Positions 41,986 to 54,974 of a stretch of 64,000 bases of DNA are shown one piece after another (position 1 is the stretch's first letter; each line of letters opens with the position of its first letter). The DNA lies in the NCBI GenBank assembly GCA_933228675.1, contig OW121743.1:20351651-20415650 (forward strand). The letters run 5' to 3'. Below the pieces are notes generated by a model. The model saw only the letters and a program-made list of their open reading frames with translations. It searched no databases and was not told the DNA's origin. A program made the translations under genes and the position numbers. This stretch comes from Stomorhina lunata (lineage: Eukaryota; Arthropoda; Insecta; Diptera; Rhiniidae).

Positions 41986-43522
41986 AAAAAATTTTGTATT
42001 TCGTTTAAAAATATATGTTTTTAATAAAACAACAACAAAAAAGTTGTTGCTGTTGTTGTTGTTGTTGCTTTCAAATTGCTTACCCAAGTCATTACTTTTC
42101 TGCAATTGGTAAGTACTTGCCTCCAATGACATCCTCATGTTAATGTAATGACTTAAACAGCGAATGAGTAAGTAGTTCGTGTTCAATAGTTTAACTGTTT
42201 AACTCATTATTTGGTAATGAAAAGTTTTACTGGGGTGTGTGTTTTTTTTATGAAAGCCTAAGTCAAATATGGGCTAATTACTATAGAATTTGATAAACTG
42301 GTCAAAAATAGCATTAAACTTCCCTATTTTAAATTTAATCGTCATATCTAGTACAATTGTATTCAATTTATCAGCATTAATTTGTTATATGGTTATATGG
42401 GAGCTCTAACTAAATTTGAACCCATTTTGTCCATTTTCAATACACATCTTTTTCAAGACATCCAAAATACTTTTGTCAAATTTTGTCCCTCTAGCTCTTT
42501 TCATTAAGGCGCTATCGTGCTTTTATCTGACGGGCAGACGGACATAAACAACCTTTTCTTTATGTAATTTGGTGTTTCCATAAGTTTTTTATATGGGAGC
42601 TATGGTCAAATGGTGACCGATTGTGACACAATTTTGCACACTGGCTCGCATTGACATAAGACTTTCTTGTGCTTAATTTAGACTTACTAGCTCTTGAAGT
42701 TAAGGAGCTATCATGATTTTATCTGACGGACATAAATCCGCTTTTCTTTTTGAATTTTTGTGTTTTCGTAAGTTTTTTACATGGGAGCTAGGTCAAATAG
42801 TGACCGATTGCAACAAAATTTTGCACACTGGCTGGCATTGACATAAGACTTTCTTGTGCCAAATTTAGTGGTTATATCTGTTATACTTTTCAATTTATTG
42901 ACATTTAAGTGTATTTTAGGTGAAATTTAGGCTGTTTTCGTAAGTTTTTTGTATGGGAGCTATGGCTAAATGTGAACCGATTTTGATGAAATTTTACACG
43001 CTGCCTAGGGCTAATGTAAAACTATATACCAAATTTTATTATCATAGCTGCTATAATTTGTCATTTATTAACAAATAAGCGATTTGCCCAGACGAGGTTA
43101 TACGGGAGCTATGGTCAAATGTGAACCGATTTTGCTCAGTTTCAATAGATGATGAAGAATATTTTTACTAAGTTTCAGTGATCTAGCTCCTTTCGCTTAG
43201 GCGTTATCGTGATTTCAACAGACAGACAGACAGACAGACAGACGGACATCGCTCAATCGTCTTATAATTTCATAAGGATTCAGAATATATATCGTTTTTG
43301 GTTTTTGAGCCAATATTAAGGAAATTACAAACGGAATGACAATCTCAATATACCCCCCATTCTTTTTGATGGTGGGTATAAAAAGAGGAACCTAATGCAA
43401 TGACTAACTCAAAACATCCGAAAACTGACATTGGCCCTTTTAGCACCAAGCCACAGATATAATGTTCACTACATTATAATTTATTTTCAAAAGTTATCTG
43501 ATAAAAAGAGGGTTTTATTTAA

Positions 43523-43801
43523 CCCTGGAACGTCATCATTATTTTACATACACTAACGTCATCCTTCGTCATTTTGAGTACGTATACTTCAAGAGACAAT
43601 AAAACTCTTCGTAATCAAAAATGGATACCAAAATAGTTTTCTTATGTATTAATAGACTCTTTTTAATCAATTTTTAAAGAAATTCATTTGTTTATTTCTT
43701 AATTATTAATAAAAACTTAACATATTATAGCCCTCTTATTTTGTTTTAATTTGAAAATTAAATTTTCTGTAGTCATTTTGACGAAGGATGAAGTTCTAGG
43801 G
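43523..43801. mobile_element. piggyBac-like MITE with TTAA target duplication
   Basis: 279 bp with ends CCCTGGAACGTCATC and GATGAAGTTCTAGGG (inverse), flanked on both sides by TTAA (43519-43522 and 43802-43805). TTAA plus a CCCTAGAA-type end is typical of piggyBac. Subterminal inverted copies of CATCCTTCGTCATTTTGA occur at both ends. The host MITE M has the unoccupied TTAA in copy 1 (CATTTAAACTAAATG near 8692). Confidence 0.88.
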
Positions 43802-43955
43802 TTAAACTGAATGTTTTGACGAACAAACGGATGCGTTTAAATATCAAGTTTTATTATCAAATAAATTATTTTGAAAATCCCTAAAGTATGTTACCCAATA
43901 TTTTCTTAAAAGTGTGAGTTTTCGATCGAAAATAAATGCGGCTATTTGGCCCCTG

Positions 43956-45020
43956 TGTAAAAATTGTTAAATATATGTTTTTTAAAAACATATATTTTTA
44001 TATTTCAAGTTGGCACTGAAAATAATTTTCTTCCGAATTTTAAAAATAGTTCTATGATATTCCAAAAGTGTTTTATTTATGACTTAACTTTTGGAAAATT
44101 TAAAGTTTAACAAAATCTTAAAAATATTAAATTTTATTTGTAATGTCCTTTTTAAGTCCTTATTTTTCCTTGTTGAACTTAATTATAAAATAACACACCT
44201 AACACTATATACAATATATTCTGAAGCACCTCAACTTTATTAAACTTCTCCAACACCAAGAAGATACTCATAAAAATGTTTAACCCATTTCTTTGAAGTA
44301 CCCTCAAGTATCTAAACAAAATGAACAATTTTCACTTTAAGTTTATCTTAAGCTTTTACTATTGTCCTTACCTTAACTTTTATGGCTGTGAAGCTCTTCA
44401 ACTCTTGGTTTTCTCAAGTGAAATTGACAATGCGAAAATTGTTGTCGTAACAAGAAAATATTTATTCTTCGCCTGGAATGTGTAAGTTTTCTTGGTTCTT
44501 GGTATGTTCATTTATTTGATCCCAGTTGAATAATGCAGACAAAAGTCATTGTAAAAATTGTACCTGGTTGTGTTAATCTCTGAGGACATGAATAGTGAAA
44601 GGGGAATTTATATGTGAAAAATTCTTGAATACATGACACACGTGCCATTTTTGGTAGAATAAAAATACATATACATATGTATGTTATGTCTATATACTAG
44701 ATTGGATACAGTATTGACCGTAGTTTTTTAACAAATTGTCCCTCCATAAGATCAATTGTACTCCATTTCTGAACTTCTAAAAAGATTGTTTTTACAAAAC
44801 ATTCATTCTTAATGGATATTTCAATTTCAGTTTTTATGTTTTTGACACAGACATTGGGGAATCTGTCATAGTTTTGAATTTTAAGGCTCCTAAGGGCTAT
44901 ATTACTGAAGCTTCATTAGCCAAAATATTTGTTGTTGACTTATTTCACCAAACCTAATTTTCATCCAAAAATCATTTTCATCAATAAGACAAATAAAATG
45001 GATATTTCGGATGCAATATT
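43956..45020. other. Intergenic AT-rich stretch before the (TTAGTA)n array
   Basis: No gene seen. A perfect palindrome AAATATATGTTTTT/AAAAACATATATTT lies at about 43970-44000. The boundary with the array at about 45020 is abrupt. Confidence 0.45.
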
Positions 45021-48000
45021 TGTATTAGTATTAGTATTAGTATTAGTATTAGTATTAGTATTAGTATTAGTATTAGTATTAGTATTAGTATTAGTATTAG
45101 TATTAGTATTAGTATTAGTATTAGTATTAGTATTAGTATTAGTATTAGTATTAGTATTAGTATTAGTATTAGTATTAGTATTAGTATTAGTATTAGTATT
45201 AGTATTAGTATTAGTATTAGTATTAGTATTAGTATTAGTATTAGTATTAGTATTAGTATTAGTATTAGTATTAGTATTAGTATTAGTATTAGTATTAGTA
45301 TTAGTATTAGTATTAGTATTAGTATTAGTATTAGTATTAGTATTAGTATTAGTATTAGTATTAGTATTAGTATTAGTATTAGTATTAGTATTAGTATTAG
45401 TATTAGTATTAGTATTAGTATTAGTATTAGTATTAGTATTAGTATTAGTATTAGTATTAGTATTAGTATTAGTATTAGTATTAGTATTAGTATTAGTATT
45501 AGTATTAGTATTAGTATTAGTATTAGTATTAGTATTAGTATTAGTATTAGTATTAGTATTAGTATTAGTATTAGTATTAGTATTAGTATTAGTATTAGTA
45601 TTAGTATTAGTATTAGTATTAGTATTAGTATTAGTATTAGTATTAGTATTAGTATTAGTATTAGTATTAGTATTAGTATTAGTATTAGTATTAGTATTAG
45701 TATTAGTATTAGTATTAGTATTAGTATTAGTATTAGTATTAGTATTAGTATTAGTATTAGTATTAGTATTAGTATTAGTATTAGTATTAGTATTAGTATT
45801 AGTATTAGTATTAGTATTAGTATTAGTATTAGTATTAGTATTAGTATTAGTATTAGTATTAGTATTAGTATTAGTATTAGTATTAGTATTAGTATTAGTA
45901 TTAGTATTAGTATTAGTATTAGTATTAGTATTAGTATTAGTATTAGTATTAGTATTAGTATTAGTATTAGTATTAGTATTAGTATTAGTATTAGTATTAG
46001 TATTAGTATTAGTATTAGTATTAGTATTAGTATTAGTATTAGTATTAGTATTAGTATTAGTATTAGTATTAGTATTAGTATTAGTATTAGTATTAGTATT
46101 AGTATTAGTATTAGTATTAGTATTAGTATTAGTATTAGTATTAGTATTAGTATTAGTATTAGTATTAGTATTAGTATTAGTATTAGTATTAGTATTAGTA
46201 TTAGTATTAGTATTAGTATTAGTATTAGTATTAGTATTAGTATTAGTATTAGTATTAGTATTAGTATTAGTATTAGTATTAGTATTAGTATTAGTATTAG
46301 TATTAGTATTAGTATTAGTATTAGTATTAGTATTAGTATTAGTATTAGTATTAGTATTAGTATTAGTATTAGTATTAGTATTAGTATTAGTATTAGTATT
46401 AGTATTAGTATTAGTATTAGTATTAGTATTAGTATTAGTATTAGTATTAGTATTAGTATTAGTATTAGTATTAGTATTAGTATTAGTATTAGTATTAGTA
46501 TTAGTATTAGTATTAGTATTAGTATTAGTATTAGTATTAGTATTAGTATTAGTATTAGTATTAGTATTAGTATTAGTATTAGTATTAGTATTAGTATTAG
46601 TATTAGTATTAGTATTAGTATTAGTATTAGTATTAGTATTAGTATTAGTATTAGTATTAGTATTAGTATTAGTATTAGTATTAGTATTAGTATTAGTATT
46701 AGTATTAGTATTAGTATTAGTATTAGTATTAGTATTAGTATTAGTATTAGTATTAGTATTAGTATTAGTATTAGTATTAGTATTAGTATTAGTATTAGTA
46801 TTAGTATTAGTATTAGTATTAGTATTAGTATTAGTATTAGTATTAGTATTAGTATTAGTATTAGTATTAGTATTAGTATTAGTATTAGTATTAGTATTAG
46901 TATTAGTATTAGTATTAGTATTAGTATTAGTATTAGTATTAGTATTAGTATTAGTATTAGTATTAGTATTAGTATTAGTATTAGTATTAGTATTAGTATT
47001 AGTATTAGTATTAGTATTAGTATTAGTATTAGTATTAGTATTAGTATTAGTATTAGTATTAGTATTAGTATTAGTATTAGTATTAGTATTAGTATTAGTA
47101 TTAGTATTAGTATTAGTATTAGTATTAGTATTAGTATTAGTATTAGTATTAGTATTAGTATTAGTATTAGTATTAGTATTAGTATTAGTATTAGTATTAG
47201 TATTAGTATTAGTATTAGTATTAGTATTAGTATTAGTATTAGTATTAGTATTAGTATTAGTATTAGTATTAGTATTAGTATTAGTATTAGTATTAGTATT
47301 AGTATTAGTATTAGTATTAGTATTAGTATTAGTATTAGTATTAGTATTAGTATTAGTATTAGTATTAGTATTAGTATTAGTATTAGTATTAGTATTAGTA
47401 TTAGTATTAGTATTAGTATTAGTATTAGTATTAGTATTAGTATTAGTATTAGTATTAGTATTAGTATTAGTATTAGTATTAGTATTAGTATTAGTATTAG
47501 TATTAGTATTAGTATTAGTATTAGTATTAGTATTAGTATTAGTATTAGTATTAGTATTAGTATTAGTATTAGTATTAGTATTAGTATTAGTATTAGTATA
47601 TTAGTATTAGTATTAGTATTAGTATTAGTATTAGTATTAGTATTAGTATTAGTATTAGTATTAGTATTAGTATTAGTATTAGTATTAGTATTAGTATTAG
47701 TATTAGTATTAGTATTAGTATTAGTATTAGTATTAGTATTAGTATTAGTATTAGGTATTAGTATTAGTATTAGTATTAGTATTAGTATTAGTATTAGTAT
47801 TAGTATTAGTATTAGTATTAGTATTAGTATTAGTATTAGTATTAGTATTAGTATTAGTATTAGTATTAGTATTAGTATTAGTATTAGTATTAGTATTAGT
47901 ATTAGTTTAGTATTAGTATTAGTATTAGTATTAGTATTAGTATTAGTATTAGTATTAGTATTAGTATTAGTATTAGTATTAGTATTAGTATTAGTATTAG

Positions 48001-51000
48001 TATTAGTATTAGTATTAGTATTAGTATTAGTATTAGTATTAGTATTAGTATTAGTATTAGTATTAGTATTAGTATTAGTATTAGTATTAGTATTAGTATT
48101 AGTATTAGTATTAGTATTAGTATTAGTATTAGTATTAGTATTAGTATTAGTATTAGTATTAGTATTAGTATTAGTATTAGTATTAGTATTAGTATTAGTA
48201 TTAGTATTAGTATTAGTATTAGTATTAGTATTAGTATTAGTATTAGTATTAGTATTAGTATTAGTATTAGTATTAGTATTAGTATTAGTATTAGTATTAG
48301 TATTAGTATTAGTATTAGTATTAGTATTAGTATTAGTATTAGTATTAGTATTAGTATTAGTATTAGTATTAGTATTAGTATTAGTATTAGTATTAGTATT
48401 AGTATTAGTATTAGTATTAGTATTAGTATTAGTATTAGTATTAGTATATTAGTATTAGTATTAGTATTAGTATTAGTATTAGTATTAGTATTAGTATTAG
48501 TATTAGTATTAGTATTAGTATTAGTATTAGTATTAGTATTAGTATTAGTATTAGTATTAGTATTAGTATTAGTATTAGTATTAGTATTAGTATTAGTATT
48601 AGTATTAGTATTAGTATTAGTATTAGTATTAGTATTAGTATTAGTATTAGTATTAGTATTAGTATTAGTATTAGTATTAGTATTAGTATTAGTATTAGTA
48701 TTAGTATTAGTATTAGTATTAGTATTAGTATTAGTATTAGTATTAGTATTAGTATTAGTATTACTATTAGTATTAGTATTAGTATTAGTATTAGTATTAG
48801 TATTAGTATTAGTATTAGTATTAGTATTAGTATTAGTATTAGTATTAGTATTAGTATTAGTATTAGTATTAGTATTAGTATTAGTATTAGTATTAGTATT
48901 ATTATTAGTATTAGTATTAGTATTAGTATTAGTATTAGTATTAGTATTAGTTAGTATTAGTATTAGTATTAGTATTAGTATTAGTATTAGTATTAGTATT
49001 AGTATTAGTATTAGTATTAGTATTAGTATTAGTATTAGTATTAGTATTAGTATTAGTATTAGTATTAGTATTAGTATTAGTATTAGTATTAGTATTAGTA
49101 TTAGTATTAGTATTAGTATTAGTATTAGTATTAGTATTAGTATTAGTATTAGTATTAGTATTAGTATTAGTATTAGTATTAGTATTAGTAGTTAGTATTA
49201 GTATTAGTATTAGTATTAGTATTAGTATTAGTATTAGTATTAGTATTAGTATTAGTATTAGTATTAGTATTAGTATTAGTATTAGTATTAGTATTAGTAT
49301 TAGTATTAGTATTAGTATTAGTATTAGTATTAGTATTAGTATTAGTATTAGTATTAGTATTAGTATTAGTATTAGTATTAGTATTAGTATTAGTATTAGT
49401 ATTTAGTATTAGTATTAGTATTAGTATTAGTATTAGTATTAGTATTAGTATTAGTATTAGTATTAGTATTAGTATTAGTATTAGTATTAGTATTAGTATT
49501 AGTATTAGTATTAGTATTAGTATTAGTATTAGTATTAGTATTAGTATTAGTATTAGTATTAGTATTAGTATTAGTATTAGTATTAGTATTAGTATTAGTA
49601 TTAGTATTAGTATTAGTATTAGTATTAGTATTAGTATTAGTATTAGTATTAGTATTAGTATTAGTATTAGTATTAGTATTAGTATTAGTATTAGTATTAG
49701 TATTAGTATTAGTATTAGTATTAGTATTAGTATTAGTATTAGTATTAGTATTAGTATTAGTATTAGTATTAGTATTAGTATTAGTATTAGTATTAGTATT
49801 AGTATTAGTATTAGTATTAGTATTAGTATTAGTATTAGTATTAGTATTAGTATTAGTATTAGTATTAGTATTAGTATTAGTATTAGTATTAGTATTAGTA
49901 TTAGTATTAGTATTAGTATTAGTATTAGTATTAGTATTAGTATTAGTATTAGTATTAGTATTAGTATTAGTATTAGTATTAGTATTAGTATTAGTATTAG
50001 TATTAGTATTAGTATTAGTATTAGTATTAGTATTAGTATTAGTATTAGTATTAGTATTAGTATTAGTATTAGTATTAGTATTAGTATTAGTATTAGTATT
50101 AGTATTAGTATTAGTATTAGTATTAGTATTAGTATTAGTATTAGTATTAGTATTAGTATTAGTATTAGTATTATTAGTATTAGTATTAGTATTAGTATTA
50201 GTATTAGTATTAGTATTAGTATTAGTATTAGTATTAGTATTAGTATTAGTATTAGTATTAGTATTAGTATTAGTATTAGTATTAGTATTAGTATTAGTAT
50301 TAGTATTAGTATTAGTATTAGTATTAGTATAGTATTAGTATTAGTATTAGTATTAGTATTAGTATTAGTATTAGTATTAGTATTAGTATTAGTATTAGTA
50401 TTAGTATTATAGTATTAGTATTAGTATTAGTATTAGTATTAGTATTAGTATTAGTATTAGTATTAGTATTAGTATTAGTATTAGTATTAGTATTAGTATT
50501 AGTATTAGTATTAGTATTAGTATTAGTATTAGTATTAGTATTAGTATTAGTATTAGTATTAGTATTAGTATTAGTATTAGTATTAGTATTAGTATTAGTA
50601 TTAGTATTAGTATTAGTATTAGTATTAGTATTAGTATTAGTATTAGTATTAGTATTAGTATTAGTATTAGTATTAGTATTAGTATTAGTATTAGATTAGT
50701 ATTAGTATTAGTATTAGTATTAGTATTAGTATTAGTATTAGTATTAGTATTAGTATTAGTATTAGTATTAGTATTAGTATTAGTATTAGTATTAAGTATT
50801 AGTATTAGTATTAGTATTAGTATTAGTATTAGTATTAGTATTATTAGTATTAGTATTAGTATTAGTATTAGTATTAGTATTAGTATTAGTATTAGTATTA
50901 GTATTAGTATTAGTATTAGTATTAGTATTAGTATTAGTATTAGTATTAGTATTTAGTATTAGTATTAGTATTAGTATTAGTATTAGTATTAGTATTAGTA

Positions 51001-53222
51001 TTAGTATTAGTATTAGTATTAGTATTAGTATTAGTATTAGTATTAGTATTAGTATTAGTATTAGTATTAGTATTAGTATTAGTATTAGTATTAGTATTAG
51101 TATTAGTATTAGTATTAGTATTAGTATTGTATTAGTATTAGTATTAGTATTAGTATTAGTATTAGTATTAGTATTAGTATTAGTATTAGTATTAGTATTA
51201 GTATTAGTATTAGTATTAGTATTAGTATTAGTATTAGTATTAGTATTAGTATTAGTATTAGTATTAGTATTAGTATTAGTATTAGTATTAGTATTAGTAT
51301 TAGTATTAGTATTAGTATTAGTATTAGTATTAGTATTAGTATTAGTATTAGTATTAGTATTAGTATTAGTATTAGTATTAGTATTAGTATTAGTATTAGT
51401 ATTAGTATTAGTATTAGTATTAGTATTAGTATTAGTATTAGTATTAGTATTAGTATTAGTATTAGTATTAGTATTAGTATTAGTATTAGTATTAGTATTA
51501 GTATTTAGTATTAGTATTAGTATTAGTATTAGTATTAGTATTAGTATTAGTATTAGTATTAGTATTAGTATTAGTATTAGTATTAGTATTAGTATTAGTA
51601 TTAGTATTAGTATTAGTATTAGTATTAGTATTAGTATTAGTATTAGTATTAGTATTAGTATTAGTATTAGTATTAGTATTAGTATTAGTATTAGTATTAG
51701 TATTAGTATTAGTTAGTATTAGTATTAGTATTAGTATTAGTATTAGTATTAGTATTAGTATTAGTATTAGTATTAGTAGTATTAGTATTAGTATTAGTAT
51801 TAGTATTAGTATTAGTATAGTATAGTATTAGTATTAGTATTAGTATTAGTATTAGTATTAGTATAGTATTAGTATTAGTATTAGTATTAGTATTAGTATT
51901 AGTATTAGTATTAGTATTAGTATTAGTATTAGTATTAGTATTAGTATTAGTATTAGTATTAGTATTAGTATTAGTATTAGTATTAGTATTAGTATTAGTA
52001 TTAGTATTAGTATTAGTATTAGTATTAGTATTAGTATTAGTATTAGTATTAGTATTAGTATTAGTAATTAGTATTAGTATTAGTATTAGTATTAGTATTA
52101 GTATTAGTATTAGTATTAGTATTAGTATTAGTATTAGTATTAGTATTAGTATTAGTATTAGTATTAGTATTAGTATTAGTATTAGTATTAGTATTAGTAT
52201 TAGTTTTAGTATTAGTATTAGTATTAGTATTAGTATTAGTATTAGTATTAGTATTAGTATTAGTATTAGTATTAGTATTAGTATTAGTATTAGTATTAGT
52301 ATTAGTATTAGTATTAGTATTAGTATTAGTATTAGTATTAGTATTATAGTATTAGTATTAGTATTAGTATTAGTATTAGTATTAGTATTAGTATTAGTAT
52401 TAGTATTAGTATTAGTATTAGTATTAGTATTAGTATTAGTATTAGTATTAGTATTAGTATTAGTATTAGTATTAGTATTAGTATTAGTATTAGTATTAGT
52501 ATTAGTATTTAGTATTAGTATTAGTATTAGTATTAGTATTAGTATTAGTATTAGTATTAGTATTAGTATTAGTATTAGTATTAGTATTAGTATTAGTATT
52601 AGTATTAGTATTAGTATTAGTATTAGTATTAGTATTAGTATTAGTATTAGTATTAGTATTAGTATTAGTATTAGTATTAGTATTAGTATTAGTATTAGTA
52701 TTAGTATTAGTATTAGTATTAGTATTAGTATTAGTATTAGTATTAGTATTAGTATTAGTATTAGTATTAGTATTAGTATTAGTATTAGTATTAGTATTAG
52801 TATTAGTATTAGTATTAGTATTAGTATTAGTATTAGTATTAGTATTAGTATTAGTATTAGTATTAGTATTAGTATTAGTATTAGTATTAGTATTAGTATT
52901 AGTATTAGTATTAGTATTAGTATTAGTATTAGTATTAGTATTAGTATTAGTATTAGTATTAGTATTAGTATTAGTATTAGTATTAGTATTAGTATTAGTA
53001 TTAGTATTAGTATTAGTATTAGTATTAGTATTAGTATTAGTATTAGTATTAGTATTAGTATTAGTATTAGTATTAGTATTAGTATTAGTATTAGTATTAG
53101 TATTAGTATTAGTATTAGTATTAGTATTAGTTTTAGTATTAGTATTAGTATTAGTATTAGTATTAGTATTAGTATTAGTATTAGTATTAGTGTTAGTATT
53201 AGTATTAGTATTAGTATTATTG
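45021..53222. repeat. (TTAGTA)n hexanucleotide array, 8.2 kb
   Basis: About 1,370 hexamers. The first 2.58 kb (to about 47598) has no interruption; after that, roughly thirty single- or few-base indels and a few substitutions occur (for example near 47754, 47908, 48448, 48946, 49190). The right side decays gradually after 53200 into ATTAGTATCAGTATTAG-type DNA, while the left is sharp. Long Val-Leu and Thr-Asn frames in it are artefacts of the repeat. Confidence 0.97.
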
Positions 53223-53488
53223 GTATTAGTTTGAGTATTAAATAGTATCAGTATAAAAATCTGCGTTAGCATCAGTATTATTGTTATATTTAATATTAGT
53301 GTTAGTATCAGTATTAGTTGCAGTATTGGTATCAGTATTAGTTCTCATCTATTAGCATTACTATTGGTTTCTACGCTGTTAATAACTATTAACAATTCTT
53401 ATAATATGTGATTATCATACAAATACTTACACGTTATTGGAACTAGAGCAATTAATAATTTCATTTGTATTATATAGGTATTGAATAT
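53223..53488. repeat. Degenerate ATTAGTN-rich margin of the array
   Basis: Repeating but diverged strings (GTTAGTATCAGTATTAGTTG, CAGTATTGGTATCAG) that fade away by about 53360. They connect the pure array to the fold-back element. Confidence 0.6.
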
Positions 53489-53817
53489 AATACTGACCCA
53501 GTACATATATAAATACTGGTGTTAAAAATGATAATAGTACCGGTACTAATAAAGATATTATTACTAATAATATACTATTTAAAACTAATACTAAATTTGA
53601 TAATAATATTCTATGATATTTATACTAATGCTGACTCTATTGATATTACAATTAGAGCCAGCATTAGTATTATTATGGTAGATTATCATTATTAAAATTA
53701 ATATTAGCTTTAAATAGTATAAGTATCAGCAATATTATTAGTATTAACATCTTCATTAGTGCCAGTACTATTATCATTATAAAAAACAGTATTTATAAAT
53801 GTACTGGGTCAGTGTTA
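53489..53817. mobile_element. Fold-back (hairpin) element, about 325 bp
   Basis: Left terminus CTGACCCAGTACATATATAA and right terminus inverse (GTACTGGGTCAG). The arms pair along about 155 bases with some mismatches up to the centre GCTGACTCTA...TAGAGCCAGC (53631-53662). The arms contain ATTAGTATTA motifs resembling the adjacent array. Non-coding MITE of unknown superfamily. Confidence 0.8.
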
Positions 53818-54954
53818 GTGCCAGGATTTATAAAAATTTTAACCAGAGATTTTATTTATTCTATTTTCCTTAATTAAATTTTCTATTACTTTCTATTTCA
53901 AGCATCTTAAGACCACCATTAACTTAATTAAATTTTTTTACAAGTATAATTTTTATCGACTATTAAATTTTAAAATATTTTTATAAAATGCAATTTTACT
54001 TAATTGCAACATTGAACTTTTCATCTTAATTTTCCTTTAGAAATTTTATAGAGAGCATTCTAGATATAAAGTCACTTCGTCCTGATGCAACCTTTTGAAT
54101 TTGTCCTTAACATTTTGCTACTTTCTTGCCAATTTCTTGGAATACCTACAATGTTTTACAAAAATTTATTTTCTTTATTTACTTTTTAAATAAACTTAAA
54201 TTATTCATGCATTCTTGTTGGTTTCCCTTTTCTTGATATCTCTGTTAGAGTATGTGTTTAACAGCATTTCTTAAATTGCATTGTTTTTAGGTGTGAGTGA
54301 GAATGTTTCTAGAACTTAAGTGTGTGTGTGTGTATATGTTTGAATATCAGTTTAACTCAAGCGTGTGGGAATATTTGTTTAGCTGGGAATATTTGTTTAG
54401 CTTAAGCGTGTGTGTATAGGAATATTGGTATATCTTAACTATGTGTGTATGTGTGGCAATCCTTGCATAATGCATTATTCATTTTGTTAACTTAATTGAG
54501 CAAATGTTATTGGATTTTTTTATTCAAGCCATAGCTTTATATACATATATTTTTGTATTTACCCTGTAGGGGAGAAATAGTGAATCGTTGCTTGAAAGTT
54601 TCTTTTGTGCGTGATATATTTTTTAAATGAGATATTCTTAGAACAACATATGCGGTATTTTACAGATTCTAGCAATATGTTAAATTTAGTAGTAGCTATT
54701 TGTATATCTCAATATTTTTTTAGGAAATTATTGGGTAAGTTACTTGAAGATGTTTGCACCTCTAGACGATCATATGTTTCTATCTTTGGAGAATAGCCCT
54801 ACTCGTCTAAATAAATTAATGTTAGATTTAAAGGCCAGAAAACGGATTTGAAATCTTTTTTCATTTTACTTGTTATACTTTTTCCAAAAACTATTAAGAT
54901 GAAATTTTCATTTAATTACTCAATTATCTTTATCACACCTTCACTTTAACACTT
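53818..54954. other. Intergenic AT-rich stretch
   Basis: Contains a short (TG)n tract near 54325 and two copies of GGGAATATTTGTTTAGCT around 54366-54400. No gene. The left terminus of the Harbinger element should lie near the right edge but was not found. Confidence 0.4.
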
Positions 54955-54974
54955 TTGTTCAAAAATTTTATTCG

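Larger units (their letters stand above)
40935..42235. mobile_element. DNA transposon with CCCAGCAAAACTTT ends, nested in family A copy 7
   Basis: 1.3 kb. Left CCCAGCAAAACTTTGGTAAT, right inverse (TGAAAAGTTTTACTGGGG). Subterminal zones are full of AAGTACT, AAGTCATTAC and GGTAA repeats in both orientations, as in some hAT-like or other cut-and-paste elements. No transposase frame. It contains two tRNA-like segments and a 48-bp string shared with the 10.6-kb element. Superfamily unknown. Confidence 0.65.
40290..43381 (-). mobile_element. Helentron-like element, family A, copy 7
   Basis: 3' end at 40290 (ACAAGTAAGAGTG with hairpin), 5' end TTGATGGTGGGTATA at 43380. It is interrupted at 40935-42235 by another transposon at the point where intact copies read GGTTTCCGTGAGTG. 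It includes the GACA microsatellite near 43220. Confidence 0.85.
39962..43460. mobile_element. MITE, family M7, split by Helentron-like elements
   Basis: Left TATATGTGGCTTGGTGCTAA, right the inverse ending AGCACCAAGCCACAGATATA. About 280 bp remain after removing 40165-43381. It is the same family as 7959-8214. Confidence 0.75.
39864..43955. mobile_element. MITE, family M, copy 4, split by nested insertions
   Basis: Left end CAGGGGACAAACC with GCATTCGATATCGATCGAAA; right end TTCGATCGAAAATAAATGCG with TTTGGCCCCTG. The two halves (39864-39961, and 43461-43522 plus 43802-43955) rejoin in the order seen in copies 1 and 2. Between them lie an M7 MITE (itself filled with Helentron-like DNA) and a piggyBac-like MITE. 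Confidence 0.8.

Noticed and set aside
44929..47604. An 891-codon open frame of alternating Val and Leu
   Set aside because: It is only the (TTAGTA)n repeat read in a stop-free frame; there is no codon-level constraint and no splice or promoter support.
45021..53222. Telomere-like array
   Set aside because: TTAGTA resembles arthropod TTAGG only superficially. Flies lack telomerase repeats, and the tract is interstitial with ordinary transposon DNA on both sides.
52502..53272. A minus-strand Thr-Asn repeat frame of 256 codons
   Set aside because: It is the same hexamer array read on the other strand.
54605..54796. A 63-codon frame between the array and the Harbinger transposase
   Set aside because: Low-information, AT-rich sequence with no similarity to transposase N-termini and no splice link to the transposase.
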